Source: Chloroflexota bacterium
Lineage (GTDB): Bacteria; Chloroflexota; Anaerolineae; Promineifilales; Promineifilaceae
Length of the DNA: 64,000 bases
Direction: 5' to 3'
Assembly: GCA_022616275.1 (NCBI GenBank)
Contig: JAKEFB010000083.1
Location: 20,718 to 84,717, forward strand
The translations under genes were made by a program, and so were the position numbers. Shown here piece after piece: positions 45,047-54,480 of this stretch. The notes beneath the pieces were generated by a model that worked only from the letters and a program-made list of their open reading frames with translations, did not search any database and had not been told where the DNA came from. Every line of letters begins with the position of its first letter. Position 1 is the stretch's first letter.

Positions 45047-45430
45047 TCACTTCTTAATGACCCAGTGCTCTGGATGGTTGATTATGTTGACTAGCTTACC
45101 CAGGATGTGGTTGTAGAGGGTGTGGATTTCCTGAGCTGTCGTTTCGTCCAGGTAGTGGCAGCGCACGGCGAAGTTCAGCCAGACCTGGGTTTCGGCCGCC
45201 TCGGCTTCGGCGTCGTTTAGCTTGCTGACGAAAGCGAGTGTATACCGGCGCTTTCGCCAGGCTTCGGCAATATTCGAGCACACAGCTCGGGATGAACGGC
45301 GAATCTGGTCGGTCAGGGAATAGGTCTCCTCTCGCGGAAAAGAGCGGCTCAACTCAAAAATCCGCATCGCCGCATCAAATCCCTGCTGGAAAACCTCTAA
45401 GTCGCTGTGCGTTATAATTCTATCAGACAT
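45047..45430 (-). CDS. Four-helix-bundle protein (23S rRNA IVS-encoded type)
   Basis: The 127-residue, mostly helical protein has the family pattern: D-L-x-V(F)-Q-x-x-x-x-A-x-x-(I/V)-F at the start, then FPREETYSLTDQIRRSSRAV, SNIAEAW and a C-terminal INHPEH. Members of this family (TIGR02436) were first found as reading frames in 23S rRNA intervening sequences, but many are free-standing, as here. Function is not known; they form pentamers in a solved structure. It lies alone between the E1 gene and pyrG. Confidence 0.88.
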   Translation of the reverse strand: MSDRIITHSDLEVFQQGFDAAMRIFELSRSFPREETYSLTDQIRRSSRAVCSNIAEAWRKRRYTLAFVSKLNDAEAEAAETQVWLNFAVRCHYLDETTAQEIHTLYNHILGKLVNIINHPEHWVIKK

Positions 45431-45452
45431 GCTGCAATAGATCCGCTATGTT

Positions 45453-47348
<1,896 letters not shown>

Positions 47349-47386
47349 CTATAGTGGAGAGCGGATTTGCTCGTCGCATTTGTTGC

Positions 47387-47755
47387 CTATAGTAGCCGCG
47401 CCAGATCCTCGGCCGCCCGGCCCATATCCAAAAAGATGAGACCTAACTTGGCCGTACTGCGGGCCAATACTGTCAAGACTGCGTCCTCGCCAACAGCCAT
47501 CAATACAATAATACCATTTCGCCCGCGAATGTAAACCTGGTCCAACTGGCCACGGCTGAGTTCACTGGCAATCCGGTCGCCCAGAGACAACATTGCGGCC
47601 GACATCGCCGAGATTCGGTCTTCATCAACCCCGGCCGGCAAGGACGAGGCCATAATGAGGCCGTCAACGCTGACGACGGCCGAGGCTTCAATGTCTGGGG
47701 TGCCTGCCTGAAGGTCTCGCAAGCGATCCACCATCATCTCAGTACGCGATCTCAT
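47387..47755 (-). CDS. Roadblock/LC7 (MglB-like) protein
   Basis: The 122-residue single-domain protein has the roadblock fold pattern: DIEASAVVSVDGLIMASSLP, then MSAAMLSLGDRIASELSRG, YIRGRNGIIVLMAVGEDAVL and a C-terminal helix. Relatives (MglB and others) regulate small Ras-like GTPases in polarity or motility. No GTPase lies beside it. It is transcribed alone, from a near-consensus promoter (47892-47920) to the terminator at 47289-47333. Confidence 0.92.
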   Translation of the reverse strand: MRSRTEMMVDRLRDLQAGTPDIEASAVVSVDGLIMASSLPAGVDEDRISAMSAAMLSLGDRIASELSRGQLDQVYIRGRNGIIVLMAVGEDAVLTVLARSTAKLGLIFLDMGRAAEDLARLL

Positions 47756-47891
47756 CCGGGATACTCCTTACATTCAGTGCAAGTATGGCAGAGGGTTAAG
47801 GACTCTGGCATTGACCCCACAGTTCACTTTTTGTAAAACACCAGGCCAATGCGGCTGACACGGACTTATTATGTTAGCCTAGAACGGCAGG

Positions 47892-47920
47892 ATAATACCA
47901 TAAGGGGTATGGGCTGTCAA
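47892..47920 (-). promoter_or_regulatory. Near-consensus sigma-70 promoter for the roadblock gene
   Basis: On the minus strand TTGACA, a 17-base spacer and TATTAT are present. The start of transcription would be near 47885, giving a leader of about 130 bases. Confidence 0.75.
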
Positions 47921-47947
47921 ACCAAAGTGGACATAATTCCTAGTAGA

Positions 47948-47975
47948 GTAGGGGCACGAACCATCGTGCCCCTAC
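47948..47975 (-). terminator. Hairpin spanning the stop codon of the DUF4129 gene
   Basis: GTAGGGGCACGA and TCGTGCCCCTAC (12-bp perfect stem, four-base loop). The TAG stop at 47972-47974 lies inside the stem. No T-run follows on the minus strand. Confidence 0.7.
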
Positions 47976-49429
47976 TGCTCTGACGGTCGGATCTGGGAGA
48001 GCTGTTTCCAGGCCGCTGCGATGCCGGCCAGCTCCTCGGCCGTCTCCGGTATCTCGCCGTAGCGGACCCGGTTATAGGCCGCGGTAATCAGCCTGCTTTC
48101 GGCCGTGTGCTCCGGCCAGGCCTGGGCCAGCGCCGCCAGGTACTCGGTCGGCGTCTCCGTCGTGGCTCGGGGGTAGCCTCCGTCCTCGGCCAGGGCACAC
48201 ATAGCCCGGTAAATGCGGCGGATGGAAGCGGCCGCCCGCCAGCGCTGCCAGAGGCCCAGCCGGTTGAGCAGCCGTTGGACCAGACCCTGGGGGCCAAGAC
48301 CGTCGAGGTCTATCTCCGGTTTTACCTGTTCGCTGTCCAGGCCGGCCAGGCGGCGCGCCCGGCGGAACAGCCGGTTGAGGGCCAGCGAGACCAGCAACAC
48401 GATGAACAACATGCCCAGCACGCGAACCGCCTGGGTCGGCGCAGCCAGGGTGGGGCTGATGATTTCCCCTGTTTCTCCTTCAGGTAGAGGGAACGGTTGC
48501 TGGGTGGCTGGAGGCTGCAAATTTTCTAACGCTTCCCGCAGCGGCGGGCCAAGCAGGTTTATCAGGAGTTGCACGAGCCAGCTCAGGACAATGATTAGAG
48601 GCGTGCTCAGGTAGCTAATGACGGCGAAGGCCGAATAGAGCGTAAACCGCATCGCCAGCCATATGGGCGAGATCCAGCCGACGAGGGCCACGATGGACTG
48701 GCCACTGGCCAGGCTGGTGAGAACGCCGCTGGCCAGGATGACGGCCACGGCCGCGCCGACGACGGCCAGCAACCAGGCCGGCCGGAGGGGGAAGGAGAGG
48801 CCGGAGCGCTCTAATTCAAGTTGTTCGACACGGGTCAGGGCAATAGCGACTAAAGAGACCAGGAAGAAAAAGAAAATAAACGGCGTCACTGGCCAGGGCA
48901 ATTGGAGGCCGGCTACGCCGGCGATCAACGGGGCCGACAGCAAGGCCAGAACGCGGAAACGCAGCCCAACGTCGCCCACGTCCACGTGCCGGCCGATCAG
49001 GGACAGGCCGCGCCACCAGGCCAGGCAGACAAAAACGAAGATGGTCACATCCCGAACCCAGAAGGGATCGCCGCGCAGGGCGAGATGGCCGTAAAAGTCA
49101 CCTAACCAACTGAGATCGAAAATAGACGTGGTCTCGTAGAGCAAGCTGCGCAAGGAAATGACCACGGTAAAAAGCAAAGCGCCGACCATGACGATTTGCT
49201 GCCTGTCTACCGGCAGCTTGATCAAGCTCATCAGCCGGCTCAGGTTAAAGGGCAGCAACATCAGCAATAAGAGCCAGGCGGCCACCTGGGCCGGCGACCA
49301 GAGCCGGGCCCAGGGCATGAAGGCCAGGGCTACAGGAGTGAGTAGGGCCACTTCCATCGAGGCCCACGACACATACAACAGCTCGTGCCGCAAAAAATTC
49401 CAGCTTGCGCTCAAATAGGAATGAGTCAT
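47972..49429 (-). CDS. Multi-pass membrane protein with C-terminal DUF4129
   Basis: The 485-residue protein has about eight to nine hydrophobic segments in residues 1-345 and a cytoplasmic C-terminus (about 375-475) with IYRAMCALAEDGGYPRATTE, TPTEYLAAL and ITAAYNRVRYGEIP, the DUF4129 pattern. Such proteins accompany MoxR ATPases and DUF58 proteins, sometimes fused to transglutaminase-like domains, in sets that appear to act in envelope or secretion assembly. Here the order MoxR-DUF58-DUF4129 on the minus strand is the usual one, with repeats between the genes. No transglutaminase core was seen. Confidence 0.88.
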   Translation of the reverse strand: MTHSYLSASWNFLRHELLYVSWASMEVALLTPVALAFMPWARLWSPAQVAAWLLLLMLLPFNLSRLMSLIKLPVDRQQIVMVGALLFTVVISLRSLLYETTSIFDLSWLGDFYGHLALRGDPFWVRDVTIFVFVCLAWWRGLSLIGRHVDVGDVGLRFRVLALLSAPLIAGVAGLQLPWPVTPFIFFFFLVSLVAIALTRVEQLELERSGLSFPLRPAWLLAVVGAAVAVILASGVLTSLASGQSIVALVGWISPIWLAMRFTLYSAFAVISYLSTPLIIVLSWLVQLLINLLGPPLREALENLQPPATQQPFPLPEGETGEIISPTLAAPTQAVRVLGMLFIVLLVSLALNRLFRRARRLAGLDSEQVKPEIDLDGLGPQGLVQRLLNRLGLWQRWRAAASIRRIYRAMCALAEDGGYPRATTETPTEYLAALAQAWPEHTAESRLITAAYNRVRYGEIPETAEELAGIAAAWKQLSQIRPSEQ

Positions 49430-49442
49430 AAGCGATGAGTTC

Positions 49443-49500
49443 TACACAACCACTGAGCAACCGAAGGTTGCCCTACACAACCACACCCCTACACCCCTTC
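49443..49500. repeat. CACAACCAC / CCCCTACACC words
   Basis: CTACACAACCAC words with an internal AGCAACC/GGTTGCC inverted pair and an end CCACACCCCTACACCCC lie between the DUF58 and DUF4129 genes. The complement of these words encodes the linker at 26788-26890. Confidence 0.7.
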
Positions 49501-50922
49501 AGGGACAGGGATGGCCGCCAGGGCGGCTTCCGTGGCGGTGCCGGTCTTGTGGCCCCGCTGGAAGGCCGGCAGCGTGGACGGTGTATGGTAAGCCAGGATG
49601 CCGGGTGGGCAGCGGGGCGGCTCGTCGGCCAGGGAGATCAGGACCACCCGCCGGCCAGCTTCCTTCAGGCGTAGCAGGCTGACCATGATTTCCTCGGTAA
49701 CGACGGCCGTCACCAGAACCAGCGTGGTGGCCAGCGGCAGCCGGCGGCTTTCCCGCTGCATGAGCAAATCCATTGAGCCGGTGGCGAACTCGGTCACAGC
49801 CGCCAGGGCCTCCAGGATGTGGATCAGTTGCTCCGGGGAGCGGCCGGGTGGCACCCGGATGGGCTGGTCCGAGCCGGGCACGGCCCCATTGGCCAAAACA
49901 CCCACCGCCCATTTTTGCTCGGCGGCGTAGCTGGCCATGGAGGCGGCCACGCTGACAGCCCGCTCCAGCAAGACCGGGTCAAAGCCCATCCAATGTTTGG
50001 CGTAGGTAGCGACGTTGAGAAAGACGACGACGCTCATGCCTGACGACGGATCGTAAACCTTGGTTTGCAGGTCGCCGCGACGGGCCGTGGCTTTCCAGTG
50101 GACGTCGCGGAAGCGGTCTTGCGGCTGGTAGTCGCGAATACCCTGGGTCTTAATCGGGTCGGTGAAAAGGCTGCGCCGCACCTGGAACTCGCCGAATAGC
50201 TCCTTGGCCGGCAACTGCAAGGCGTCCAGCGGCCAGACCTGGGGATAGACGACGAGCGTGTCTTCGTATTTGTGCTGCCGTTCAATGGTAAAAAGGGTAA
50301 AGATGTCGCCAGACTGATAACGAACCGGGCCGACCTTATAAAAGCCACGCCGGGCAATGCGAAAAGAGACGGAGCGGTGGGTACGCTCGAAGGCCTGCAT
50401 AGAGAGCGTATTTTGCAGCACGTAGCTGCCCGTCTTCTCGGTGGCCATGGCTGCAATCTGGTCTTCTTCGTCTGGCGCGGCCGGCAGCTCGTCCTTGAAC
50501 TGCAGCCAGGTCAGGGGCAGCGGCTTGCGGTTGGCAATGTCCAGGGTCATGGTGATCGGCTCGTCGGGGAAGACGTGGGTGCGGTCAAAAGAACGTTCGT
50601 AGGTTACACCGGCCAGGGAGACGTTTTTCCACCAGGCGCCGACGCCAACCACGACCAGCAAGACAATGCCCAGGGCCAGCAACTCCGGGTTGCGGCCTGC
50701 GGCCAGGCCAATCAGCACAAAAAAGATGGCCAGGGGCACCCAGGCGTCGCTGAAGATGCTGTTTTCCCGCTCGCGAATGACCAGGCCCCGCGCCTTGACC
50801 GCCTCTTCAAAGCTGAGCGCCTTGCCCTCACGGATACTTTGCCACATGGCGGCCCGCGCCTTGCGCCGCTCGGCCGCCTGGCTCTCCTTGACAAAGATGT
50901 AGATTTCATCCATGCCTTGCAT
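49489..50922 (-). CDS. DUF58-domain protein
   Basis: The 477-residue protein has two close hydrophobic segments (about 60-95), then a beta-rich region with ANRKPLPLTWLQFKDELP and a C-terminal VWA-like DUF58 core containing GIRDYQPQDRFRDVHWKATA, the family signature (I-R-x-Y-x-x-x-D-x-x-R-x-I-x-W-x-x-(T/S)A). It is the regular partner of MoxR ATPases. A proposed role is metal-dependent protein interaction at the membrane. It overlaps no neighbour; 98 bases of repeats separate it from moxR. ATG 50922 is used; an in-frame ATG lies nine bases further in. Confidence 0.92.
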   Translation of the reverse strand: MQGMDEIYIFVKESQAAERRKARAAMWQSIREGKALSFEEAVKARGLVIRERENSIFSDAWVPLAIFFVLIGLAAGRNPELLALGIVLLVVVGVGAWWKNVSLAGVTYERSFDRTHVFPDEPITMTLDIANRKPLPLTWLQFKDELPAAPDEEDQIAAMATEKTGSYVLQNTLSMQAFERTHRSVSFRIARRGFYKVGPVRYQSGDIFTLFTIERQHKYEDTLVVYPQVWPLDALQLPAKELFGEFQVRRSLFTDPIKTQGIRDYQPQDRFRDVHWKATARRGDLQTKVYDPSSGMSVVVFLNVATYAKHWMGFDPVLLERAVSVAASMASYAAEQKWAVGVLANGAVPGSDQPIRVPPGRSPEQLIHILEALAAVTEFATGSMDLLMQRESRRLPLATTLVLVTAVVTEEIMVSLLRLKEAGRRVVLISLADEPPRCPPGILAYHTPSTLPAFQRGHKTGTATEAALAAIPVPEGV

Positions 50923-50934
50923 AAGCTACCGGGT

Positions 50935-51018
50935 CAAGTGTTTCCGTGTCAGGTGCCACGTGTCAGGTGTCAGATGGTTAACCTTACTTGACACTTGACA
51001 CTGGGCACTTGACACTTG
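50935..51018. repeat. CACTTGACACCTGACA words between moxR and DUF58 genes
   Basis: GTGTCAGGTGCCACGTGTCAGG (50947 on; more than 20 bases of it) and the inverted TTGACACTTGACACTGGGCACTTGACACTT type words (50989-51018) face each other. Identical words recur at 60285-60316. Confidence 0.75.
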
Positions 51019-51020
51019 CT

Positions 51021-51956
51021 TTATCCCTCCACCGGCACGGCCACCGTGTTGACCACGTCGCGGATGACGTCTTCCGGTTGCCGGCCGCGCAGGCGGGTCT
51101 GGGGCGAGATGATCAGGCGGTGGGTCAGGGCGTAGGGGGCCATCGTCTTCACGTCGTCGGGCAAAACGTACTCCCGGCCGCGAATGGCAGCCAGCGCCTG
51201 GCAGGTGCGGTAGAGAGCCAGCGTGGCCCGGGGGCTGGCTCCCAGCTCGATGTCCGGGTGCGTGCGGGTGGCCCGGCAGACGTTGACGATGTAGTTGCGT
51301 AGCGAAGCCTCCACCCTGATTTCCCGAACGGCCTGCTGCATAGCTAGAAGCGTCTCCGGCTCGGCCACACTTTCCAGGGAGTCCAGGGGGTCTACCCGCT
51401 CAAAGCGGAGCAGAATGTCATTTTCTTCCCCGGCGCTGGGATAGCCCAGACCGATACGCATGAGAAAGCGGTCCAGTTGCGCTTCCGGCAGGGGGAAAGT
51501 GCCTTCCAGTTCAATTGGGTTCTGGGTGGCCATCACCAGGAACGGCCGGGGCAGCTTGTGGGTGGCAATGTCTACCGTGGCCTGCCGTTCCTGCATCGCT
51601 TCCAGCAAGGCCGATTGGGTGCGAGGTGTGGCCCGGTTGATTTCGTCGGCCAGCAGGATTTGCGAGAAAATGGGGCCCGGCCGGAACTCAAATTCCTGGT
51701 GCTTTTGGTTATAGTAGTAGATGCCGGTGACATCCGAAGGTAACAGGTCCGGCGTGAACTGGATGCGTTGAAAGGTGCAGTGCAGGGAGCGGGCAATCGT
51801 CTTGGCCAGCGTCGTCTTGCCCGTGCCGGGCACGTCCTCCAGCAGCAGGTGGCCCTCACAAAGGATAGCAATAAGGGTCAGCTCGATGATTTCGTCCTTG
51901 CCGACGATAACTTTCTGAATGTTCTCACGTAGCCGGGCGGCCGTTTCGGCAATCAC
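51021..51956 (-). CDS. MoxR-family AAA ATPase
   Basis: The 311-residue protein has Walker A GTGKTTLAK (about 41-49), Walker B ILLADEIN (DEIN is the MoxR form), the sensor-1 ATQNP motif and RFLMRIGLGYP. The C-terminal lid is helical with VNVCRATRTHPDIELGASPR, a MoxR hallmark. MoxR ATPases work as chaperone-like assembly factors. The start is GTG 51956. It heads the moxR-DUF58-DUF4129 run. Confidence 0.95.
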   Translation of the reverse strand: MIAETAARLRENIQKVIVGKDEIIELTLIAILCEGHLLLEDVPGTGKTTLAKTIARSLHCTFQRIQFTPDLLPSDVTGIYYYNQKHQEFEFRPGPIFSQILLADEINRATPRTQSALLEAMQERQATVDIATHKLPRPFLVMATQNPIELEGTFPLPEAQLDRFLMRIGLGYPSAGEENDILLRFERVDPLDSLESVAEPETLLAMQQAVREIRVEASLRNYIVNVCRATRTHPDIELGASPRATLALYRTCQALAAIRGREYVLPDDVKTMAPYALTHRLIISPQTRLRGRQPEDVIRDVVNTVAVPVEG

Positions 51957-52030
51957 GTCACACCATCTCTTTCAGGGAATGGCCGGATTGTAACATAGCG
52001 CCTGAAAGGGTGGCAAATAAGTGACGATTT

Positions 52031-52078
52031 GGGGTTTGTAGTGCCTGCGCATTAACACGCGCAGGCACTACAAACCCC
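52031..52078 (-). terminator. Hairpin spanning the stop codon of the CysQ-like gene
   Basis: GGGGTTTGTAGTGCCTGCGC and GCGCAGGCACTACAAACCCC form an almost perfect 20-bp stem around ATTAACAC. The TAG stop (52068-52070) lies within the stem and the last codons of the gene are part of it. It separates this gene from moxR. Confidence 0.8.
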
Positions 52079-52859
52079 GGGCCGCCCCATGAGGAGCCAG
52101 GGCGGCCCGCACCTGGTCATGCAGCCGGCCGTTGTCGGCGATGATGCCGTTGACCTTGGGGAAGGGTTGGTTGAAGGTGATGGGGTTACCGTCCAGGTCC
52201 ACGCACCGGCCGCCGCCTTCCAGCACCAGCAGCGTCCCGGCGCAGATATCCCACTCGTTCTTCGGCCCCCGGCTCCAGGTAGCGTCGGTCTGCCCGGCCG
52301 CCACCCGGGCCAGCTTGTAGGCGATACTGCCCATCGTGCGAAGCTGGACTATCTCCTCGAATGGAGCGAACTCACCCCGCTTGCGCTCCGAGCGGCTGGC
52401 GTCTACCCTGGCTCCGGTTAGCTCCGCCTGGCCGCTCACCCCCACCGGCCGGCCGTTAAACGACACCCCCTGGCCACGCTGGGCGCAGTACAGCTCGTTG
52501 GCGGCCGGGTTGTAAATCACCGCCAGGAGAGGCTGGCCGTCTTCCACCAGGGCCACGGAAACGGCAAACTCGGGAATGCCCATGACAAATTCCTTCGTGC
52601 CGTCCAGCGGGTCCACCACCCAGGCATATGTTCTGTCCAACCGGTCCGGCCGGTCCACCGTCTCTTCGCTCAACCAGCCGGCCTCCGGCAGCAAAGCGCC
52701 CAAGCGTGCCTTGAGCAGGTTATCGGCGGCCAGGTCGGCGTCAGTCACCGGGTTGTCCGGCGACTTATCCGTCACCGAAAAAGAGTCCCGATAAAAACCC
52801 ATCACCGCCGCCCCGGCCGCCCGCGTAATGTCAATGGTTTCGTTGAGTAGTGGGTCCAT
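52068..52859 (-). CDS. cysQ: 3'(2'),5'-bisphosphate nucleotidase / inositol monophosphatase family (CysQ-like)
   Basis: A start at ATG 52859 gives 263 residues beginning MDPLLNETIDITRAAGAAVM; in-frame codons upstream lie in repeat DNA. Metal-binding motifs of the family are present: SEET (E-E), WVVDPLDGTKEF (DPLDGT) and EWDICAGTLLVLE (W-D-x-x-A). CysQ-type enzymes remove phosphate from PAP or PAPS; inositol phosphatases have the same motifs. DGTKEF rather than DGTxNF favours the CysQ side. It follows the cystathionine beta-synthase gene on the same strand, which fits sulphur metabolism. Confidence 0.87.
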   Translation of the reverse strand: MDPLLNETIDITRAAGAAVMGFYRDSFSVTDKSPDNPVTDADLAADNLLKARLGALLPEAGWLSEETVDRPDRLDRTYAWVVDPLDGTKEFVMGIPEFAVSVALVEDGQPLLAVIYNPAANELYCAQRGQGVSFNGRPVGVSGQAELTGARVDASRSERKRGEFAPFEEIVQLRTMGSIAYKLARVAAGQTDATWSRGPKNEWDICAGTLLVLEGGGRCVDLDGNPITFNQPFPKVNGIIADNGRLHDQVRAALAPHGAARGL

Positions 52860-52861
52860 AG

Positions 52862-52916
52862 GAGTGATGAGTAATGAGTGATGAGTAATGAGTCTCATCA
52901 CTCATTACTCATTACT
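52862..52916. repeat. Hairpin of GAGTAATGAGTGAT words
   Basis: GAGTGATGAGTAATGAGTGA (52862 on) is followed by its inverted copy CTCATCACTCATTACTCATT (52894 on). It fills the gap between cystathionine beta-synthase and the CysQ-like gene and runs up to the CysQ-like start codon. Confidence 0.85.
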
Positions 52917-52917
52917 T

Positions 52918-54303
52918 TTATCTGACCTGCACTGACAGAAAGTCGAGAATATCTATCTTGGTCAGGATGCCCTGGACTTCGTCGCCGGTGGCGATGAGGG
53001 CGACGCTGTTGTTGCTGAAGATACCCATCAGCGCCTCCAGGGGCGTGTTCGGCCGGACCACCGGCACGTTGGGGTCAATCACTGATTCGATGGTCTCATC
53101 GGCGGAGTGCTTGTGGTCCTGGCTAAGCAGGTGGTTGAGCAGGTCAACTTCGGTGACGACGCCGCACAGCCGGCCGTCGTCGTCAATGACCGGCACCTGG
53201 GAAATATTGTGTTCCTTCAGCAAGCGGACCACATCGGCCATCCGGTCGGTAGGTCTGGCTGAGATGAGCGCGCCGTCCGGCTTGGCCGCCTGAATATCTC
53301 CGACCCGCACGTCCAGCCAGGCCCGCTCCAGGAAGCCGTTTTCACGCATCCACTCGTCGTCGAAAATTTTGCTCAGGTAGCGGGCGCCGGTGTCGGGCAA
53401 GAGGACGACTACCAGGTTGTCCGGGCCAAGGTCGCGGTCGCGGGAGTACTTAATAGCTCCCCAGACGGCCGAGCCCGAAGAGCCGCCACAGAAGATCCCC
53501 TCCTCGCGCACCAGCCGCCGGGTCATCAGTAAGCTGTCCCGGTCGTTCACCTGGACGATGGTATCCACCACTTCCAGATCAGTCGTGCCGGGCAGAAAAT
53601 CTTCGCCGATTCCTTCCACCTTATAGGTCTCGGCCGTCGTATACTGGCCGCTGCGGTGTAATTCGTACAGGATAGAGCCAATAGGGTCTACGCCGACGAC
53701 CTGAACCTGGGGGTTTTGCTCCTTCAGGTAACGGCCGGCCCCGGTAATCGTGCCGCCGGTGCCCATGCCGACCACCAGGTGCGTGACCCGGCCGTCCGTC
53801 TGTTCCCAGATTTCCGGGCCGGTGCTTTCATAGTGGCTTTGCGGGTTGATCGGGTTGTAATACTGGTTGGCCAGGACGGCGTTGGGTGTTTCTTCCACCA
53901 GCCGCCGGGCCACAGAATAGTAGCTGCGGGGGTCGTCAGGCTCCACGGCCGTAGGCGTCACCACCACCCGCGCCCCGTAAGCCCGCAACAGCAGGATTTT
54001 CTCCTGGGACATTTTGTCCGGCATGACGAAAATGCAGCGGTAGCCTTTGGTGGCGGCGGCAATGGCCAGGCCCACGCCGGTATTGCCGGAGGTGGCTTCG
54101 ACAATCGTCCCGCCGGGTTTCAGCCGGCCGCCTTTCTCCGCATCTTCAATGATGGTTGGACCAATGCGGTCCTTGACCGAACCGCCGGGGTTAAAAAATT
54201 CGACTTTGGCCGCGACAACACAGGCCAGGTCCCTGGTGACTGAGTTCAACCGCACCAACGGGGTATGGCCAATAGTGTCGAGGATACTGTTTCGTATATC
54301 CAT
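52918..54303 (-). CDS. Cystathionine beta-synthase with CBS pair
   Basis: The 461-residue protein starts at ATG 54303 (MDIRNSILDTIGHTPLVRLN). The fold-type II PLP domain (about 1-320) has Lys44 in NPGGSVKDR (PLP Schiff base), TSGNTG, the glycine loop GTGGT and CGGSSGS. The C-terminal part (about 330-460) holds two CBS motifs (ISQVPVIDDDGRLCGVV, SVALIATGDEVQGIL), an allosteric ligand-binding pair. It condenses serine (or O-acetylserine) with homocysteine or sulphide. No heme-binding N-terminus is present, as usual for bacteria. It is the first gene before the CysQ-like phosphatase. Confidence 0.94.
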   Translation of the reverse strand: MDIRNSILDTIGHTPLVRLNSVTRDLACVVAAKVEFFNPGGSVKDRIGPTIIEDAEKGGRLKPGGTIVEATSGNTGVGLAIAAATKGYRCIFVMPDKMSQEKILLLRAYGARVVVTPTAVEPDDPRSYYSVARRLVEETPNAVLANQYYNPINPQSHYESTGPEIWEQTDGRVTHLVVGMGTGGTITGAGRYLKEQNPQVQVVGVDPIGSILYELHRSGQYTTAETYKVEGIGEDFLPGTTDLEVVDTIVQVNDRDSLLMTRRLVREEGIFCGGSSGSAVWGAIKYSRDRDLGPDNLVVVLLPDTGARYLSKIFDDEWMRENGFLERAWLDVRVGDIQAAKPDGALISARPTDRMADVVRLLKEHNISQVPVIDDDGRLCGVVTEVDLLNHLLSQDHKHSADETIESVIDPNVPVVRPNTPLEALMGIFSNNSVALIATGDEVQGILTKIDILDFLSVQVR

Positions 54304-54397
54304 GTTGCTTCTTTTGTCGGGGCCCGACGGTTCGTACCCCACCAGAAGATTATATGTCCCGCATCCAGGCCCGTCAATCTAAGAGCAAGATACACTC

Positions 54398-54425
54398 TTG
54401 TGTTAAGGTCCAGTTTACATATAAT
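54398..54425 (+). promoter_or_regulatory. Promoter for the LysM-glycosidase-like gene
   Basis: TTGTGT and a perfect TATAAT are spaced by 16 bases. Transcription would start near 54432, inside the hairpin that follows directly. Confidence 0.6.
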
Positions 54426-54467
54426 GTATGGTGGGACACGATAGTTCGTGTCCCACCATACATTTTT
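54425..54467 (+). terminator. Terminator-like hairpin plus T5 in the leader of the LysM gene
   Basis: TGTATGGTGGGACACGA and TCGTGTCCCACCATACA form a perfect 17-bp stem with a TAGT loop, followed by TTTTT (54463-54467), then GGGAGG and the ATG at 54481. It is placed between the promoter and the ribosome-binding site. A partial copy (GGTTCGTACCCCACCA) lies near 54330. Confidence 0.8.
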
Positions 54468-54480
54468 CAGGGAGGCTATC

